Of a stretch of 64,000 bases of DNA, positions 21,349 through 32,500 are shown one piece after another. Position 1 is the stretch's first letter. Each line of letters opens with the position of its first letter. Source of the stretch: Mesorhabditis belari (taxonomy: Eukaryota > Nematoda > Chromadorea > Rhabditida > Rhabditidae); assembly GCA_958450365.1 (NCBI GenBank), contig CAUEEP010000930.1:1543001-1607000 (forward strand), read 5' to 3'. The translations under genes and the position numbers were made by a program. The notes beneath the pieces are model-generated. The model was not told the origin of the DNA. It saw only the letters and a list, made by a program, of their open reading frames with translations, and made no database searches.

Positions 21349-22518
21349 AATGTGTCAAGAGATCGAAAGTATGAGCAAAATCTCGTCGCACAGAAAGGTG
21401 ATACGCCAACAACGTGAGTTTTTGAGAACTTTGAGAATTTGTGTTAAGTATTTGTGTTAAGTATTTGTTCAAAGTTGAAAGTCAAATCAAAAACTATTCA
21501 GCTTCTTCTTCCGCCGTCTTGGCCATGCCTACGAGACTTATCCCCTATTTTTTCTCATCGGTTTCTGGGCGACAATTTGCACATATTGTGTGTATTTAAG
21601 TGCTAATAAAATTGAGATCTGGCTTGATCGATGTGAGTTTTTCTGAGAATTAAAACTTAAAACTTTCGAAGTTCACTGAATCACTGAAACAAGTTCACTG
21701 AATACTTTCACGCAAAAAGTTTCAGCTCAAGAAACGGCCCCTTGGGATTGGAGCCGTGTTAGGGAAAACTACTGGAAAAAGCCGACAACTGCGTGAGTTT
21801 TTTTTGAGAAAATCTTTGTCGGTCAACTTGTCGAATTGTTTAGAAGATTCGAATTTCATTTCCAATTCAAACTACCCTAAAGTCTCGAGTATAAGTTCAT
21901 CCGAGTATAAGTTCTGCCTTAATTTACATTCGCTTTAATTGCTTTGAATTTCTTTTTGTTGGGTTTTTATAAATTTTTATTGTAATATAAACTTTTATTA
22001 TTGTTCTTGGAGCGCGGGATACTACAGGGTGACAGCCTATCACCATTGCTATTTGTTATGTGCATGGATACATCCAGACGATAGTGTTGAAGAAGACGCT
22101 GGAAAGCATCTCTTTCGACCGTCGACGTGGACTTTGGCCGGATGAAGAGGCCAGGGAGGGATCCATAAGACTGAGCACCGGAGAGGAGCAGGGCGGACGC
22201 GCCGAGCCACGCCCGGAGCAACAAATAACAGCATAAAATTGCTATAACCCTCAATAAATTTACTTCTATTATTGTTCTTAAAAAGCAAAAAAGTTATGCT
22301 GCAGCGGGGTTCGAACCCTCGACACACCGCACCGGAGACAGCCGTCAATTTGCATGCGAAAACCAAACAGAACTTATACTCGCGACTTTAGGGTAGTCAG
22401 TTCCCCAATAGAAAATTCTAGTTTTGACCTTGACAATCGGACTCATCAACGCTTGGAGATTATGGAAAAGTTGCAAGATGAGATGCTTGAAGCGGCGAAG
22501 AAAAGAGGCACAAGATAA
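21349..22518 (+). CDS. Small mitochondrial-type membrane protein resembling NDUFA4/COXFA4
   Basis: Three exons fit one frame: 21502-21632, 21726-21792 and 22422-22518 (TAA). They encode FFFRRLGHAYETYPLFFLIG, a single membrane helix (FLIGFWATICTYCVYLSA), then IEIWLDRSQETAPWDWSRVR and a charged helix ending EAAKKRGTR. Helix followed by WxR...PW matches the B12D/NDUFA4 family, a respiratory-chain subunit of the inner mitochondrial membrane. The upstream exon ending at 21413 must be read as SRDRKYEQNLVAQKGDTPTT to keep phase, and that frame has no ATG nearby. The true start is thus unknown; an ATG at 21371 opens a different frame that does not join. The last intron is mostly a TA-flanked MITE. 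Confidence 0.6.
21875..22393 (-). mobile_element. TA-flanked MITE carrying a tRNA-like T arm (copy 1)
   Basis: The ends CCCTAAAGTCTCGAGTATAA (left) and TTATACTCGCGACTTTAGGG (right) are inverted repeats between TA dinucleotides. A second copy, in opposite orientation, is at 39465-39872. Both contain GAGGGTTCGAACCC-like sequence (here AGCGGGGTTCGAACCCTCGA), a good T-arm/B-box, and a GC-rich tail GGCGTGGCTCGGCGCGTCCG in reverse. The element fills most of the last intron of the NDUFA4-like gene. It encodes no protein. Confidence 0.88.
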
Positions 22519-23030
22519 TCTCGATTCTCTCATTTATTTCATTTTCCTCTCAAGCTCTATTTTTATATAAAGTTATCTAGGTTACAGTACCTTTTGATAG
22601 TACAATCTAACCTTTGAACAGTGACCTTTTAGCTAATTACAGTAACTTCTAGATCCAAATTGACCAAACCGGTATTCTCAGTCAATTCCCCAATAGAAAA
22701 TCCTTATTCTATCCGTTTTCTGTATCAATAAAAACTAAAAATTTATTAGCTTCCAGAAATTTTGCGCAAATCAAATCAAAAAAAAAGCTCGGTTTCCCGA
22801 TCGGAACTCTATAAAAAAGCACTAATTCCCCTGACAGGCTACTCCAAAAAGTACACAAAATATCACAAAAATTTTGCAAATTCTCGAATAATTGGCTTTC
22901 TTTCTAGCACAAAAAGCTATTCTCAAAGTAAAATTCCGTTTTTTTTCTTTTCTTCAGTTCACCGGGGTTCCGACAGCGTTGCTGATCCGTTTGAAGCATG
23001 GGGAACAAGTTGGGGAAGTGCCACGAGCAA

Positions 23031-23117
23031 AACGACTGAATTGGAATTACTGTAGACATCTATTGACTGGAATTACTGGAGACATCTATTGACTGGAATT
23101 ACTGGAGACATCTATTG
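23031..23117. repeat. 26-base tandem repeat, three copies
   Basis: GGAATTACTGGAGACATCTA plus TTGACT repeats three times, the first copy with GTAGAC. It is intergenic. Sequence from 22519 to 23030 shows no gene I can support. Confidence 0.85.
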
Positions 23118-23204
23118 ACAATCTATTAGTCTAATACAATTTAACTATTAGACAATAGATATATGCAGTATAATGTGTAGAATTTTGGGGGTATACTGGT
23201 TGAG

Positions 23205-24140
23205 TAGTGGGCGCAGCTCCCAAAATGCCTCTGGCAAGTACCCCGAATAGTTTTTCTAGGGTTTTCGACTACGCTGAATCGATTAGTGACACTTATAGAG
23301 CTTGTTTGTGTTTTATTTTGTGGTCAAACAGTTCTAGCTTGTGCCCGGTAACATTGCATGAGCCGAGGCGAGTCTTAGCCTGTGACTGGCCAGTGCTCTG
23401 ATGTGACAAAGCTGTGCCCAACAACTATTCTAGGTCTGCGGAGCCTTAGCCAAGGTAAATACGTGCAGACGGGTGCAGCAAGAAGGGTGGCCGTAACACT
23501 GCTAACACTATTCGATTACAGCATCAAGTCTATCCCCGGCTAGCAACTTCGTGTATGCCAATCTAAGCTTAGTGTAACGCAAACAAACTCTGAAAATATT
23601 ACCAATCGATTCAGCGAAGTCGAAAACCCTAGAAAAACTGTTTTGACATTTGCTAGAGGCAATTTGAAAGCCCCGCTCACTGGCAAAGAATTGTGGGACA
23701 TTTGATACGCGCCCCACCTCTTTTACCATTGGCAATTCAACTTTGCGCTCAAATTTCTTGAGGTTGGACTGTCCAATTTCAATAGTTTTTGTACCAATCG
23801 ACAGAGAAAGACTTTGCACATCTAATGATACAAAGAACATTTAAATTGGACAGTTTAACACCAAAATATTTGAGTTCAAAGCTAGATTGCTAATGGCAAA
23901 AGGGGCGGGATGGCGGCCCTTTTATACGCGCCCCGCCCCTATGCGATTGGCAATCCAACTTTAAACTCAAATATCTTGGTGTTAAACTGTCCAATTTCAA
24001 TAGTTTTTGTACCAATCGACAGAGAAAGACTTTGCACATCCAATGATATCAAGAATATTTAAATTAGACAGCCCAACACCAAGATCTTTGAGCTGAAAGT
24101 CAGATTGCCAATGGGGAAAGGGTGGGCGCGCGTATCAAAT
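23205..24140. repeat. Compound inverted repeat plus tandem palindromic block
   Basis: The segment 23216-23315 (TTTTTCTAGGGTTTTCGACT ... GAATCGATT) is inverted at about 23575-23665. Immediately right, two units of about 215 bases (about 23695-23905 and 23920-24135) each read as a palindrome: a left arm with TTTTTGTACCAATCGACAGA and arms with ATTGGCAAT/ATTGCCAAT. The two units are near-identical in the centre (TCGACAGAGAAAGACTTTGC). No coding frame was found. It resembles a decayed fold-back transposon with an internal duplication, just downstream of the ALP-like gene. Confidence 0.75.
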
Positions 24141-24175
24141 ATCCGATAACCTTCAAAGCTCCAATTTTTTTTGAC

Positions 24176-27100
24176 TCACGCTCCTTCCTCTTCAGCGATC
24201 GCCTGTCGAGTGGCCGAGCTGAGGTATGGAGCGCCGGAATGGGGATATTGACTGAATTTTTGGAAATTAGTAAGGAAAATGGATAGTAGTGCTTTGTAGT
24301 TTAAATGTAAATTAAAAACAGATGCAACTCACCCAACAGGCAGTCCGGTTTGTTGGGAGAATTGCTCGGCAGCCGATTGAGTCGAGTAGAGGTTCATCGG
24401 TGAATTGTACTGAAGGAAAACGAGTAAAGATAAATGAAATTAGCTGTAATAATACAGCTATAATAATATAATAATACAGCTACCTTTTAGTATTCGATTT
24501 TAAAGCTTACTTGCAAATGATGAACGGAGGCCCCGGGAGAGAGCTCCTTTCGAGTTCGCGGCGAGCCGTGATAGAGCAGTTTTGAGGCTGTTTTTTCAAA
24601 GATTAGTATGAAATTCTGATTCGCAATGATAAGCATTACAACAGTTTAAGTTTAAATAACTATTACTTTTGAAATTTTCATTTACAAACCAGGAGACAGC
24701 GAGCGAGCTTTTTGAAAAGGCGACGGCTGACCAGCGCCGCCTCGCTGGATGTAGCTCTGGTCGTTGTAGTTCACGTCGGGAGCTGAAAGAGCAAAATAGG
24801 TCTAGTACAAATAATTATCTAACCAAATTGAGCTCTTCGTCCACTACCAGTTCCCTGTCCTCCCGGTACTCCCGATCCACCTCCATAACCACCGCCAATG
24901 TAGGGAGATCCTCCGTACGGAGCTCCTCCGTGCGGAGCGCCTTGACCACCTGGAGCACGGCCTTGCCCGGATCCTGCGCCTAAAAGTTATTGCTTACTAT
25001 TAGATTCTGTTCTTTTAAGTTAGCTGCTCTACCGATCAAAAAGTTTTAGTTTTAGCTGCTTTCCCTGCTTTCCTTACCCGATCCAAAACCGCCTCCACTA
25101 GCGCCGAATCCCGAGTCATATGGTCGCGTGGTTTGATTGCTGAAGAGTTAAACCTCAATTGATCTGAATTCTCAAAAACCTGAATCCCCCAGTAGTCGAG
25201 CTACCAAATGGAGCTGTGGTCAACGCTGGAAATGGAGCATTCGGGTTGAAATTCGGTGGTGGGTTGCCAGATCTGGATTGGACATTATGCATCTTTTTTG
25301 GCTCTAAACTTACGTGTTGGTCCAATTCGATGAGCTGGACACGTTGTAGTTGTCAGCTGGATTGGAGCCTGGCTGTAAAAGATAGATTTCGAGAGAGTTC
25401 CCAAATAAGAAATATCGAACTTATGAGTTAGCTTACCCCAGAAGTGCTCTTGCTTTCCGATTTTGTTGATTCATGATGTTGATAGGTGTATGCATTTGGG
25501 CCAGAAGGCATCGATGGGAATGGAAGCATTGGCGAAACCATAAAGTGTTATAAAATCTTTATTTTTAAAGCTTACCATTGAGTTTTTAAAATCAAAGCCA
25601 GCTGGCGGGTTTCCGGAACTCCATTCACTCCGACTCGACACATTGTAGTTGTCCGCTGGGTTGACTCCTGGCTGAAAAGTTAGAGATTAGGCTAAAGAGA
25701 AATAAGCCTCAATTTAGCTTCGAACTAAATCTTTTCCACTTACTCCGGATGAAGTCTTGCTTTCCGATTTCGAAGCTTCGTGATGTTGATAAGTGTACGG
25801 ACCAGATGAAGGCGGTGGAAGAGCGATTGGAGTTGCCTGCAAACAAAACGATCTAACGATCTAATGATTTAATGATCTAATGATTTAATGATCTAATGAT
25901 TTAATGATCTAATGATCTAACGGACCTAACGATCTAACGGACCTAACGATCTAACGGACCTAACGATCTAACGGACCTAACGATCTAACGGACCTAACGA
26001 TCTAACGGACCTAACGATCTAACGGACCTAACGATCTAACGGACCTAACGATCTAACGGACCTAACGATCTAACGGACCTAACGATCTAAACAAAGATCT
26101 AAGCTTCATCTTTCATCTCAAAAGATTAAACCTGTTTAGATATCTAGATTTATAAACCGGCTCCTAAACTCTTTAAGAAATATTACCGAAATCGCATTTC
26201 CTCCCGAGTTATTCTTCGACTCGGAGAAGCTCGAGTTTGTTGTCTCGTATCGAGTTGAATAGTTTTCAGAGGCCGGGCTAAATATTTTCATATGAATATT
26301 TCATATAATGAACACATAAGGACTGGGAATAGGTATAAATGAAAAATCAATGAAAAAGCGCCAAACTTTGTTTTATAGGCAGGATTTTCCCACGACGATT
26401 TTGAAGAGGCTGAGACAGCGGTAGTGTTGCCATTGTCCTGAAACTCGAATAAATAAATAAATCTCAAATATTAAAGCATTCAATTGCAAGAACCTTTTGC
26501 AAAACATCTTTTTCAAAACAAGATTTCTCGTTAACTTACAAAATTCGATCCAAATCCTTGCACATGAAGCTTGTTATCGGCTCCTTCTTGGAGTGACCAA
26601 GGGAGTGCTGGTGGATGGGACATGAATCTGAAAAAATCTGAAAGTGATCAATAAGCTAATGTGTTTGGTTTGAGTAATTCGATTTACAATACCTCCTCAA
26701 ATTCATACTCATCTCCATCGTTCTCCCATCGATTTCCCGCTGAACGTCGGCGACTCCCGTGCAGCGACGACCGCTTACCTAAATGTTGTTGTGCAAAGAT
26801 AAGTTCGGCATTTTTTAGAAAACTCTTTAGTTTGCTGACTAATTCTATAGGAAAAGGACTTGACAGTTTGCTCTTTCTCTCTCTTTCTACTTTTCTACTG
26901 ACGTTCTTTCTCGCCGTTCAAATAAGCGCCTATAGCTCAGTGGTAGAGCTTCTTGCTAGCAGGCAAGGTGAAGGTTCGGCTTCTCTCGGTTCATCTTTCT
27001 TTCCCAAATTCTTTTGCAAATGAAAACGAAAAGAAGGGAAGAGGAAAGGGAAAAGGAGAAGAAGGAAGAGGAAGAGAAGCTGAGGAGAGAGGAAGAGAAA

Positions 27101-27547
27101 AGAAGAAAGGGAGAAGGGGAAAGGAAAGAAGAAGAGATGGATCTTCTCCATAGGTAAAAGCTTCACAGCTGAACCATTCATTGCTTTTTATGAAATGGAA
27201 ACAAAGTTCGGATAAAGATACAAATACTAAATTACGCGACATGACCGTATTTGCAGATTTGTCGCAAACAAATAACAAAAGCTAGTTTACAAGTAACATT
27301 TTTAAACCAAGCCAACCTGATCAACGATATCGCCATGCTTGAGGCCAGCTTTATCAGCTAAAGAATCGACATTGATCTGAAAAAAAGGTGTCATAACTTT
27401 TCTACATATTAATTAATCATTTATGATTTTTTTTATTAAACTCACACTAGCGATTTGTACTTCGTTTCCCTGTGATCGCACAGTGAAACCCCATGGAATC
27501 GAGGGATCACTTCGAGACATTCGACATGTTATCGTCTCGTAGGCCAT
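24176..27547 (-). CDS. ALP/ZASP-like protein: PDZ start and ZM motif, no LIM domain in the window
   Basis: Such proteins bind alpha-actinin and act at muscle dense bodies or Z-discs. It starts at 27547 with MAYETITCRMSRSDPSIPWG and GFTVRSQGNEVQIAS (exon 27547-27446), then INVDSLADKAGLKHGDIVDQ (27376-27317). Both parts are typical of the first half of an ALP/Enigma PDZ domain. Exons for the end of the PDZ domain were not found. About twelve further exons encode Ser/Asn/Gly-rich linker with repeated NPADNYNVSS and YTYQHHE...KSESK modules, then a Gly-rich part (APHGGAPYGGSPYIGGGYGG). The ZM motif YNSPMNLYSTQSAAEQF lies at 24412-24333. The last exon ends AIAEEEGA with TGA at 24176-24178. The stop overlaps a GTGAGT donor, so a longer splice form is possible. 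C. elegans alp-1 is the likely counterpart. Confidence 0.8.
25851..26094. repeat. 17-base tandem repeat TAACGATCTAACGGACC in an intron
   Basis: About ten near-perfect copies of a 17-base unit, preceded by diverged 12-base forms (ATGATCTAATGATTTA), lie in an intron of the ALP-like gene. Confidence 0.9.
26927..26990 (+). pseudogene. tRNA-Ala-like relic in an intron
   Basis: GCCTATAGCTCAGTGGTAGA is a classic tRNA 5' part. It is followed by CTTGCTAGCAGGCAAG, an anticodon-like hairpin with AGC in the loop, and by GAAGGTTCGGCTTC as a T arm. The 3' acceptor strand is missing and the anticodon loop has an extra base. It continues into a GA-rich low-complexity stretch to about 27140. It lies in the second intron of the ALP-like gene. 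Confidence 0.45.
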
Positions 27548-27599
27548 CTCTAGATTCATAGCAAGAATTAAGAACTCAACTGCAGTCTAGCAAAACAAT

Positions 27600-28080
27600 T
27601 AGAAGTCAAATTGTTTAAGGAAAAGATATTTGGGTAATGTTGGCTAAATTGAACTTAGGCAATTGAACAATTGAACAAAATAGAATTCCTACAAAAAGCA
27701 CTCAACTTTTCCCATCAAATTGCCCGCTTTTCAACTCGGCGCTGATCGCTGGCCCCGAGTGGGCTAATCTTTATGATTTTGGTCTCATTTTGTAGATCTC
27801 AACAAGTGTAACAAAATGACACCAAAATCATAAAGATTAGCCCACTTAGAAGAAAGTTATGGTGAGTTGCGCAAACGATCCTGTTGCGCAAAAAAAGTTG
27901 CGGAAACTAGCCTACCCCGTTAAATGATTGTTTAAGGAAAAAAATATTTGAGTAATGTTGGCCAAAATTGAACTAGAAAAATTGAATTTGAAAAAGAATT
28001 CCTACAAAAAGCACCCAACTTTTCACATCAAATTGCCCGCTTCTCAACTCGGCGCTGATCGCTGGCCCCGAGCTGTTATA
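27600..28080. repeat. Direct repeat of about 160 bases flanking a truncated MITE
   Basis: The block 27603-27759 (contains GAATTCCTACAAAAAGCAC, ATCAAATTGCCCGCTT and ends GCTGATCGCTGGCCCCGAG) recurs at 27925-28072. Between them, 27760-27918 is a copy of the palindromic MITE at 14561-14810 lacking its first 80 or so bases. All of this lies just upstream of the ALP-like start codon. The rest of 28081-29590 shows no convincing gene. Confidence 0.85.
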
Positions 28081-29048
28081 GCAAATATATTGAGACATGA
28101 AAATAAAAAGAACGATTAGATTAGATTAAATATAGATTCTTTTCCAAAAATTAGAAATATTTTTCCTTGTTAGCTGTTGGAAATCCTCAGAGAAGAGAAG
28201 CAGAAATCGGATCTCAATTTTTTCGGGTCACCCCTCTTCACCTCTATTTTTCTCTCGCAGATCACGTTTGTTGTTGTGGGTTTTTAGATTCGAATAGGTT
28301 TAAATTCGAAAGTTGTTGATCGAGATTGGAATTGAAGTTTTTACAAGGAAGCCGACTGTTTTCTCGACTTTTCCCGACTTTTCCCCTTGATCTCACATAT
28401 GTTTTGGTGAAAGATCGGAGCCTCTTTGCTTTTCGGAGGGAAATCTAGGTTTTTCCATGGAATAATGAGATTTCAACCATGGCTTTATGGGTTTTATGTA
28501 GGGTTGATGTCTTGAGCTGGGATTGTAAAAAGAGTTTAGAATAAAGAGACGAGGTTAGTCTGGTGAGGGACAAATTGGATTCAAAGAAAGAAATTGTTAA
28601 AAAATTTAAGGCAACTTGGATTGTAAACGTGATTTTAAGAAAGTATAACTTAAGCAAATAAACTTCTGAAATGTTTTTGAAGAATTGACCAGAATTAGCG
28701 ACCAAAAAGAAAGGCTGAAAGTCGTTTAAGACTGACTTTTATACCATCAAAATCATTAAGCGGGAAATGGTAAAGCTCTTAGATCGTATTTTTGTATTGT
28801 ATCGTTTTTTTTGATCTACTAAGTTCAATGAATAAAAAAAGGGAAGCAAAGAAACAGCAAAATTGGCAGCAAAAATGCAAAACTTAAATCGATCAGCCAA
28901 TCAGCGATTTCTCAGACAAAAAAGCCTCGGTGGCCAGTTGTTTAGCAGTAAAAGAAAACACAAAAAATAGCTGAGAAATGTTTATCGTTGAAAAGAGGAT
29001 GGAAAATGAGTTGAGAGATCTCTGAGTTTTTTTGGGATGGCTGTCAAC

Positions 29049-29190
29049 AGGGGAGGGGAAGGGAGGGGAAGGGGAAGGGAAGGGTTCATGCCCTTAGGTC
29101 CCGTCCTCGTCTCCCCTCAGGTCCCCTCTTCCTCTCCCTCTTCCCCTTCCCCTTCCCCTCTCTCTTCCCCTTCCCCTTCCTCCCACCTCC
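29049..29190. repeat. G-rich tract followed by its C-rich complement
   Basis: 29049-29083 is runs of GGGGAAGG; 29098-29180 is runs of CCCCTTCC. The two can pair as a hairpin and each strand is purine/pyrimidine pure, which favours triplex (H-DNA) structure. It is intergenic. Confidence 0.8.
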
Positions 29191-29593
29191 ATCCCCAGGA
29201 CAGCTGTTCATTCTCGAATCTTTTCTTTTCAATTCCCAATCTTTTTACTGTTTAGTCCTTGAAGTCTTTTTCCAGAACATCGCCCACAATCCTCTCAGAG
29301 AAAGTTCTCATGGGAAATAACAAACACCTACTCAATCCAAGGGATCTTGAATGCACCATGTTGATGAAATAGCAATGTGAACTTGAAAAGAATTATATTC
29401 TCTTCAAATTTCATGTTTTATTTATTCATTTTTGGAATGTGTTCAATTAATTTATTAAAAAAACAATGATATTTGCAGAGACAACAAAAAAAAGACAATG
29501 ATTGATCAATAAAGAGATTTCTAATACCCGTGACAGTAAATAGTGTTCTAGAACTTATTAGCTTGAAAAAGTTTGATAAAATTTTTAAAAAGT

Positions 29594-32500
29594 CTAGAAT
29601 TTGGTGAGTCCAAAATCGCTTAATGTAGTCGTTTTCCGTTGCTGCAAATCAACACCATCAAGCAATGGGTAAACCTGAAATGGTTTAAAGTAAAAAGAAT
29701 GGAAGAATGGAAAAAAATCTGAGATCTGGAATGAGATCTGGTATTTCAACCTTTGATTCAAAATTCTATAAATTTCCAAAGTTTCTCAACTGGCCAACAA
29801 CTCATCGGAGTTGTTGTTTTTAATATTAAAGTTAGATAACTTTTCAGGAGGGGCTTTTTTTCCGAGTTCGAGCTCTGATTTCTCTGAAAGCAATGATTTC
29901 TCAAAGACGAACATCGAGAAAACCATTAACCCAAGCGCGAGAATTCGAGTTCGAGCTCTTACCCCAATTCAATCCGGTAAACAGAGTCTGGGTTCGCTCT
30001 CTGATGCAGCTTTTTGTTTTTGTTTTTCCTTTGGATCAACTTCTACACTTCTAGACTTCGAGAACAACTTCTAGTAGCTAATTGCATTATTGCTTGCAAA
30101 GTAGGAGTTGGTTATTCAAGTTGATACACAATATGCTTTTTTTCAATTCAATTCAATTCATTGGCGGATCCGCCAACGACGTTTCTGATTCTGGCTACTG
30201 GAACAAAGGTCGATTTCTTCACAAACCTTATTCAAATTCGATCCATTCCTCTGTTTCTCTTTTATAATCTCATCTTCTCCATTTCCTTCATCGTCTCCAT
30301 TTTTCACCTCATCTAAATGCATTTGATCCTCTCCCGGTTGTGCCAAATCCGGCATTACGTTAAAGAGCAATTGAGCGAATTTGGTAGAAGATTCTGAAAT
30401 GAGTTCTGAGTTCGAAATGAGTTCGAAGTTCTTATCGATAAAGCTTATCCAAGTTCTTCCAAAACCAAACCATTAACTTTCGTCGATCCACTCTTCCACC
30501 ACTCTTTTGAAGGCAATGATTTCTCAAAGACGAACATCGAGAAAACCATTAACCCAAGCGCGAGAATTCCTGAAAAAGATCGATTTATTTTAGATCGATC
30601 GTTCTTAGCACTCACCAAAAATGATATAAACACCGGTTCGTCCGTCCGAATTATCCTTTTGTGTGAATGCTTGAACAACGGTGACGATGACGAGACTCCA
30701 ACAAACAAAGCCGAACACCATTGGCATGAGGATGAAATTGCGGATACGATCTGGATGAACGGGAAGACCTCTGGAAATGAGAATCAGATGTCATTGACAG
30801 AATTGAGGCTTGGAATCTGCTTTCCAACTAGAGATGGTCACTATAAACTGAAAAAATGACGTCACACTACAAACGCTTCTAACTTGCTTCAAATCTACCA
30901 GATGCATATGATCTATAGTTCAAAAAATAGAGAATCTCAAGCGCTTTCGAGTGGAGCAAAGTACACCAAAAAGTATCAATGCTAAAGAAAGTTACAGTGA
31001 CTTGTAGCTGACTCGATCGACTCGACTACGCGCGAGTACGGTCTACAAACCACTGTAACTTTCTTTAGCATTGATACTTTTTCGTGTACTTTGCTTCACT
31101 CGAAAGCGCTTGAGATTCTCTACTTTTTGAGCTATAGATCATATCAATCTGGTAGATTTAAAGCAAGTTAGAAGCATTTGTTATGCCATGTCTATTTCCA
31201 ACCATCTCTTAACACTCACCTAAACCTCAAGAACATCAACGCCACCATTGTAAACGCTCGTTGTGACCATTGAGCCAAAGCAACATAATTGATCAAACTA
31301 TCAACATTTCCTGTGAACGAAATGGCCATTGCTAGTAAAACCTAAAATAAATAGGCCTATTTTAATGAACTCGACTAACAGACATGGACAAAAAGAGCTG
31401 TTCTCGGAGAATCGGATTCGGGATTGATTGCAGAAATGAATGATGGGAGATGGCCTTGACGAGAAGCCGCTTGCAGATATCTGAAAGAGTTTCTAGAATG
31501 AAAGAGATCATTTAAGGAAGTACTGAATCAAGAAACTTGATGAGTTCTTTTGTTTGACTCTGTCAAGCTATCTCTAGCTTTACCTGGAAGCTGAAAACAT
31601 TGTGCTGTTCAACGATCCGACCAACAGAATCGCCACAAAAAACGGGATTGTGTACTTGAAGTTTCCCAGGGTTTTCTCAGCAAAACTCTAAATTTTCTTT
31701 AGTATATATATATTTCTTTAGATATCTTTGTTTTAACTATTTAATTCTAGATATCTCAAAGATAGAATGGAGTGTGTTTCCACTTTTGACAAAGGTTTTG
31801 AAGAAGCTTTTGAAGAAGCTTTTGACAAAGCTATTGACAAAGCTTTTGACAAAGCTATTGACAAAGCTTTTGACAAAGCTTTTGACAAATCTTTTGACAA
31901 AGCCCACTCACCTGTGCCACAGCTGGACTATCCAGAAAATCTTGTACATCAAGAATCGTGAAATAGGAGATATTAACAGCAAGATAGATAAGCGCAATTG
32001 AGCACATTCCAATAATAATAGCTAGTGGCATTGTTCTATAGAAATTGATTATTTAAAAACAAGGACCAAGAACCTCTTCGGCTTCTCGATCTCTTCAGCT
32101 CCAAAATTGAGGATATCCCAACCATCATACGAGAAAAGACCTGCAAGTTTTGAACTTGAAATCTTATAAAAAAGATATTTTGACAATATCCATTCTAAAA
32201 GAATATCTATTCTAAAAGCTTTTTCTCTTCTTACCAGCAAATAGAGCTGTAACGATCGCGTTCGCTTCCCAAGTACTTCCATTGAAAGGCTCGGAAAAGT
32301 TTTTTGTCTTTCCTAAAGCAAATTTCATTTGAATCTTTTGAATCTTTAGAATCTTTTACACTATTTTAAATTATTTTAAACTATTTTAAACGAGCTACAA
32401 TTTCTATAGAATTTCTACAATTTTTTTTTAAACGAGGTTCTAAAGATTCAAATTTCATTTGAATCTTTTGAACCTTTTAAACTATTTTAAACGAGCTACA

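Noticed and set aside
30445..30490. Transporter ending at the stop at 30445 (KVNGLVLEELG)
   Set aside because: Possible as a retained-intron form, but splicing at 30490 to the exon at 30393 restores the conserved LAT tail (TKFAQLLFNVMP), so I preferred the longer model.
31767..32001. Plus-strand frames through the GACAAAGC repeat
   Set aside because: Simple repeat in an intron of the transporter; opposite strand carries well-supported exons.
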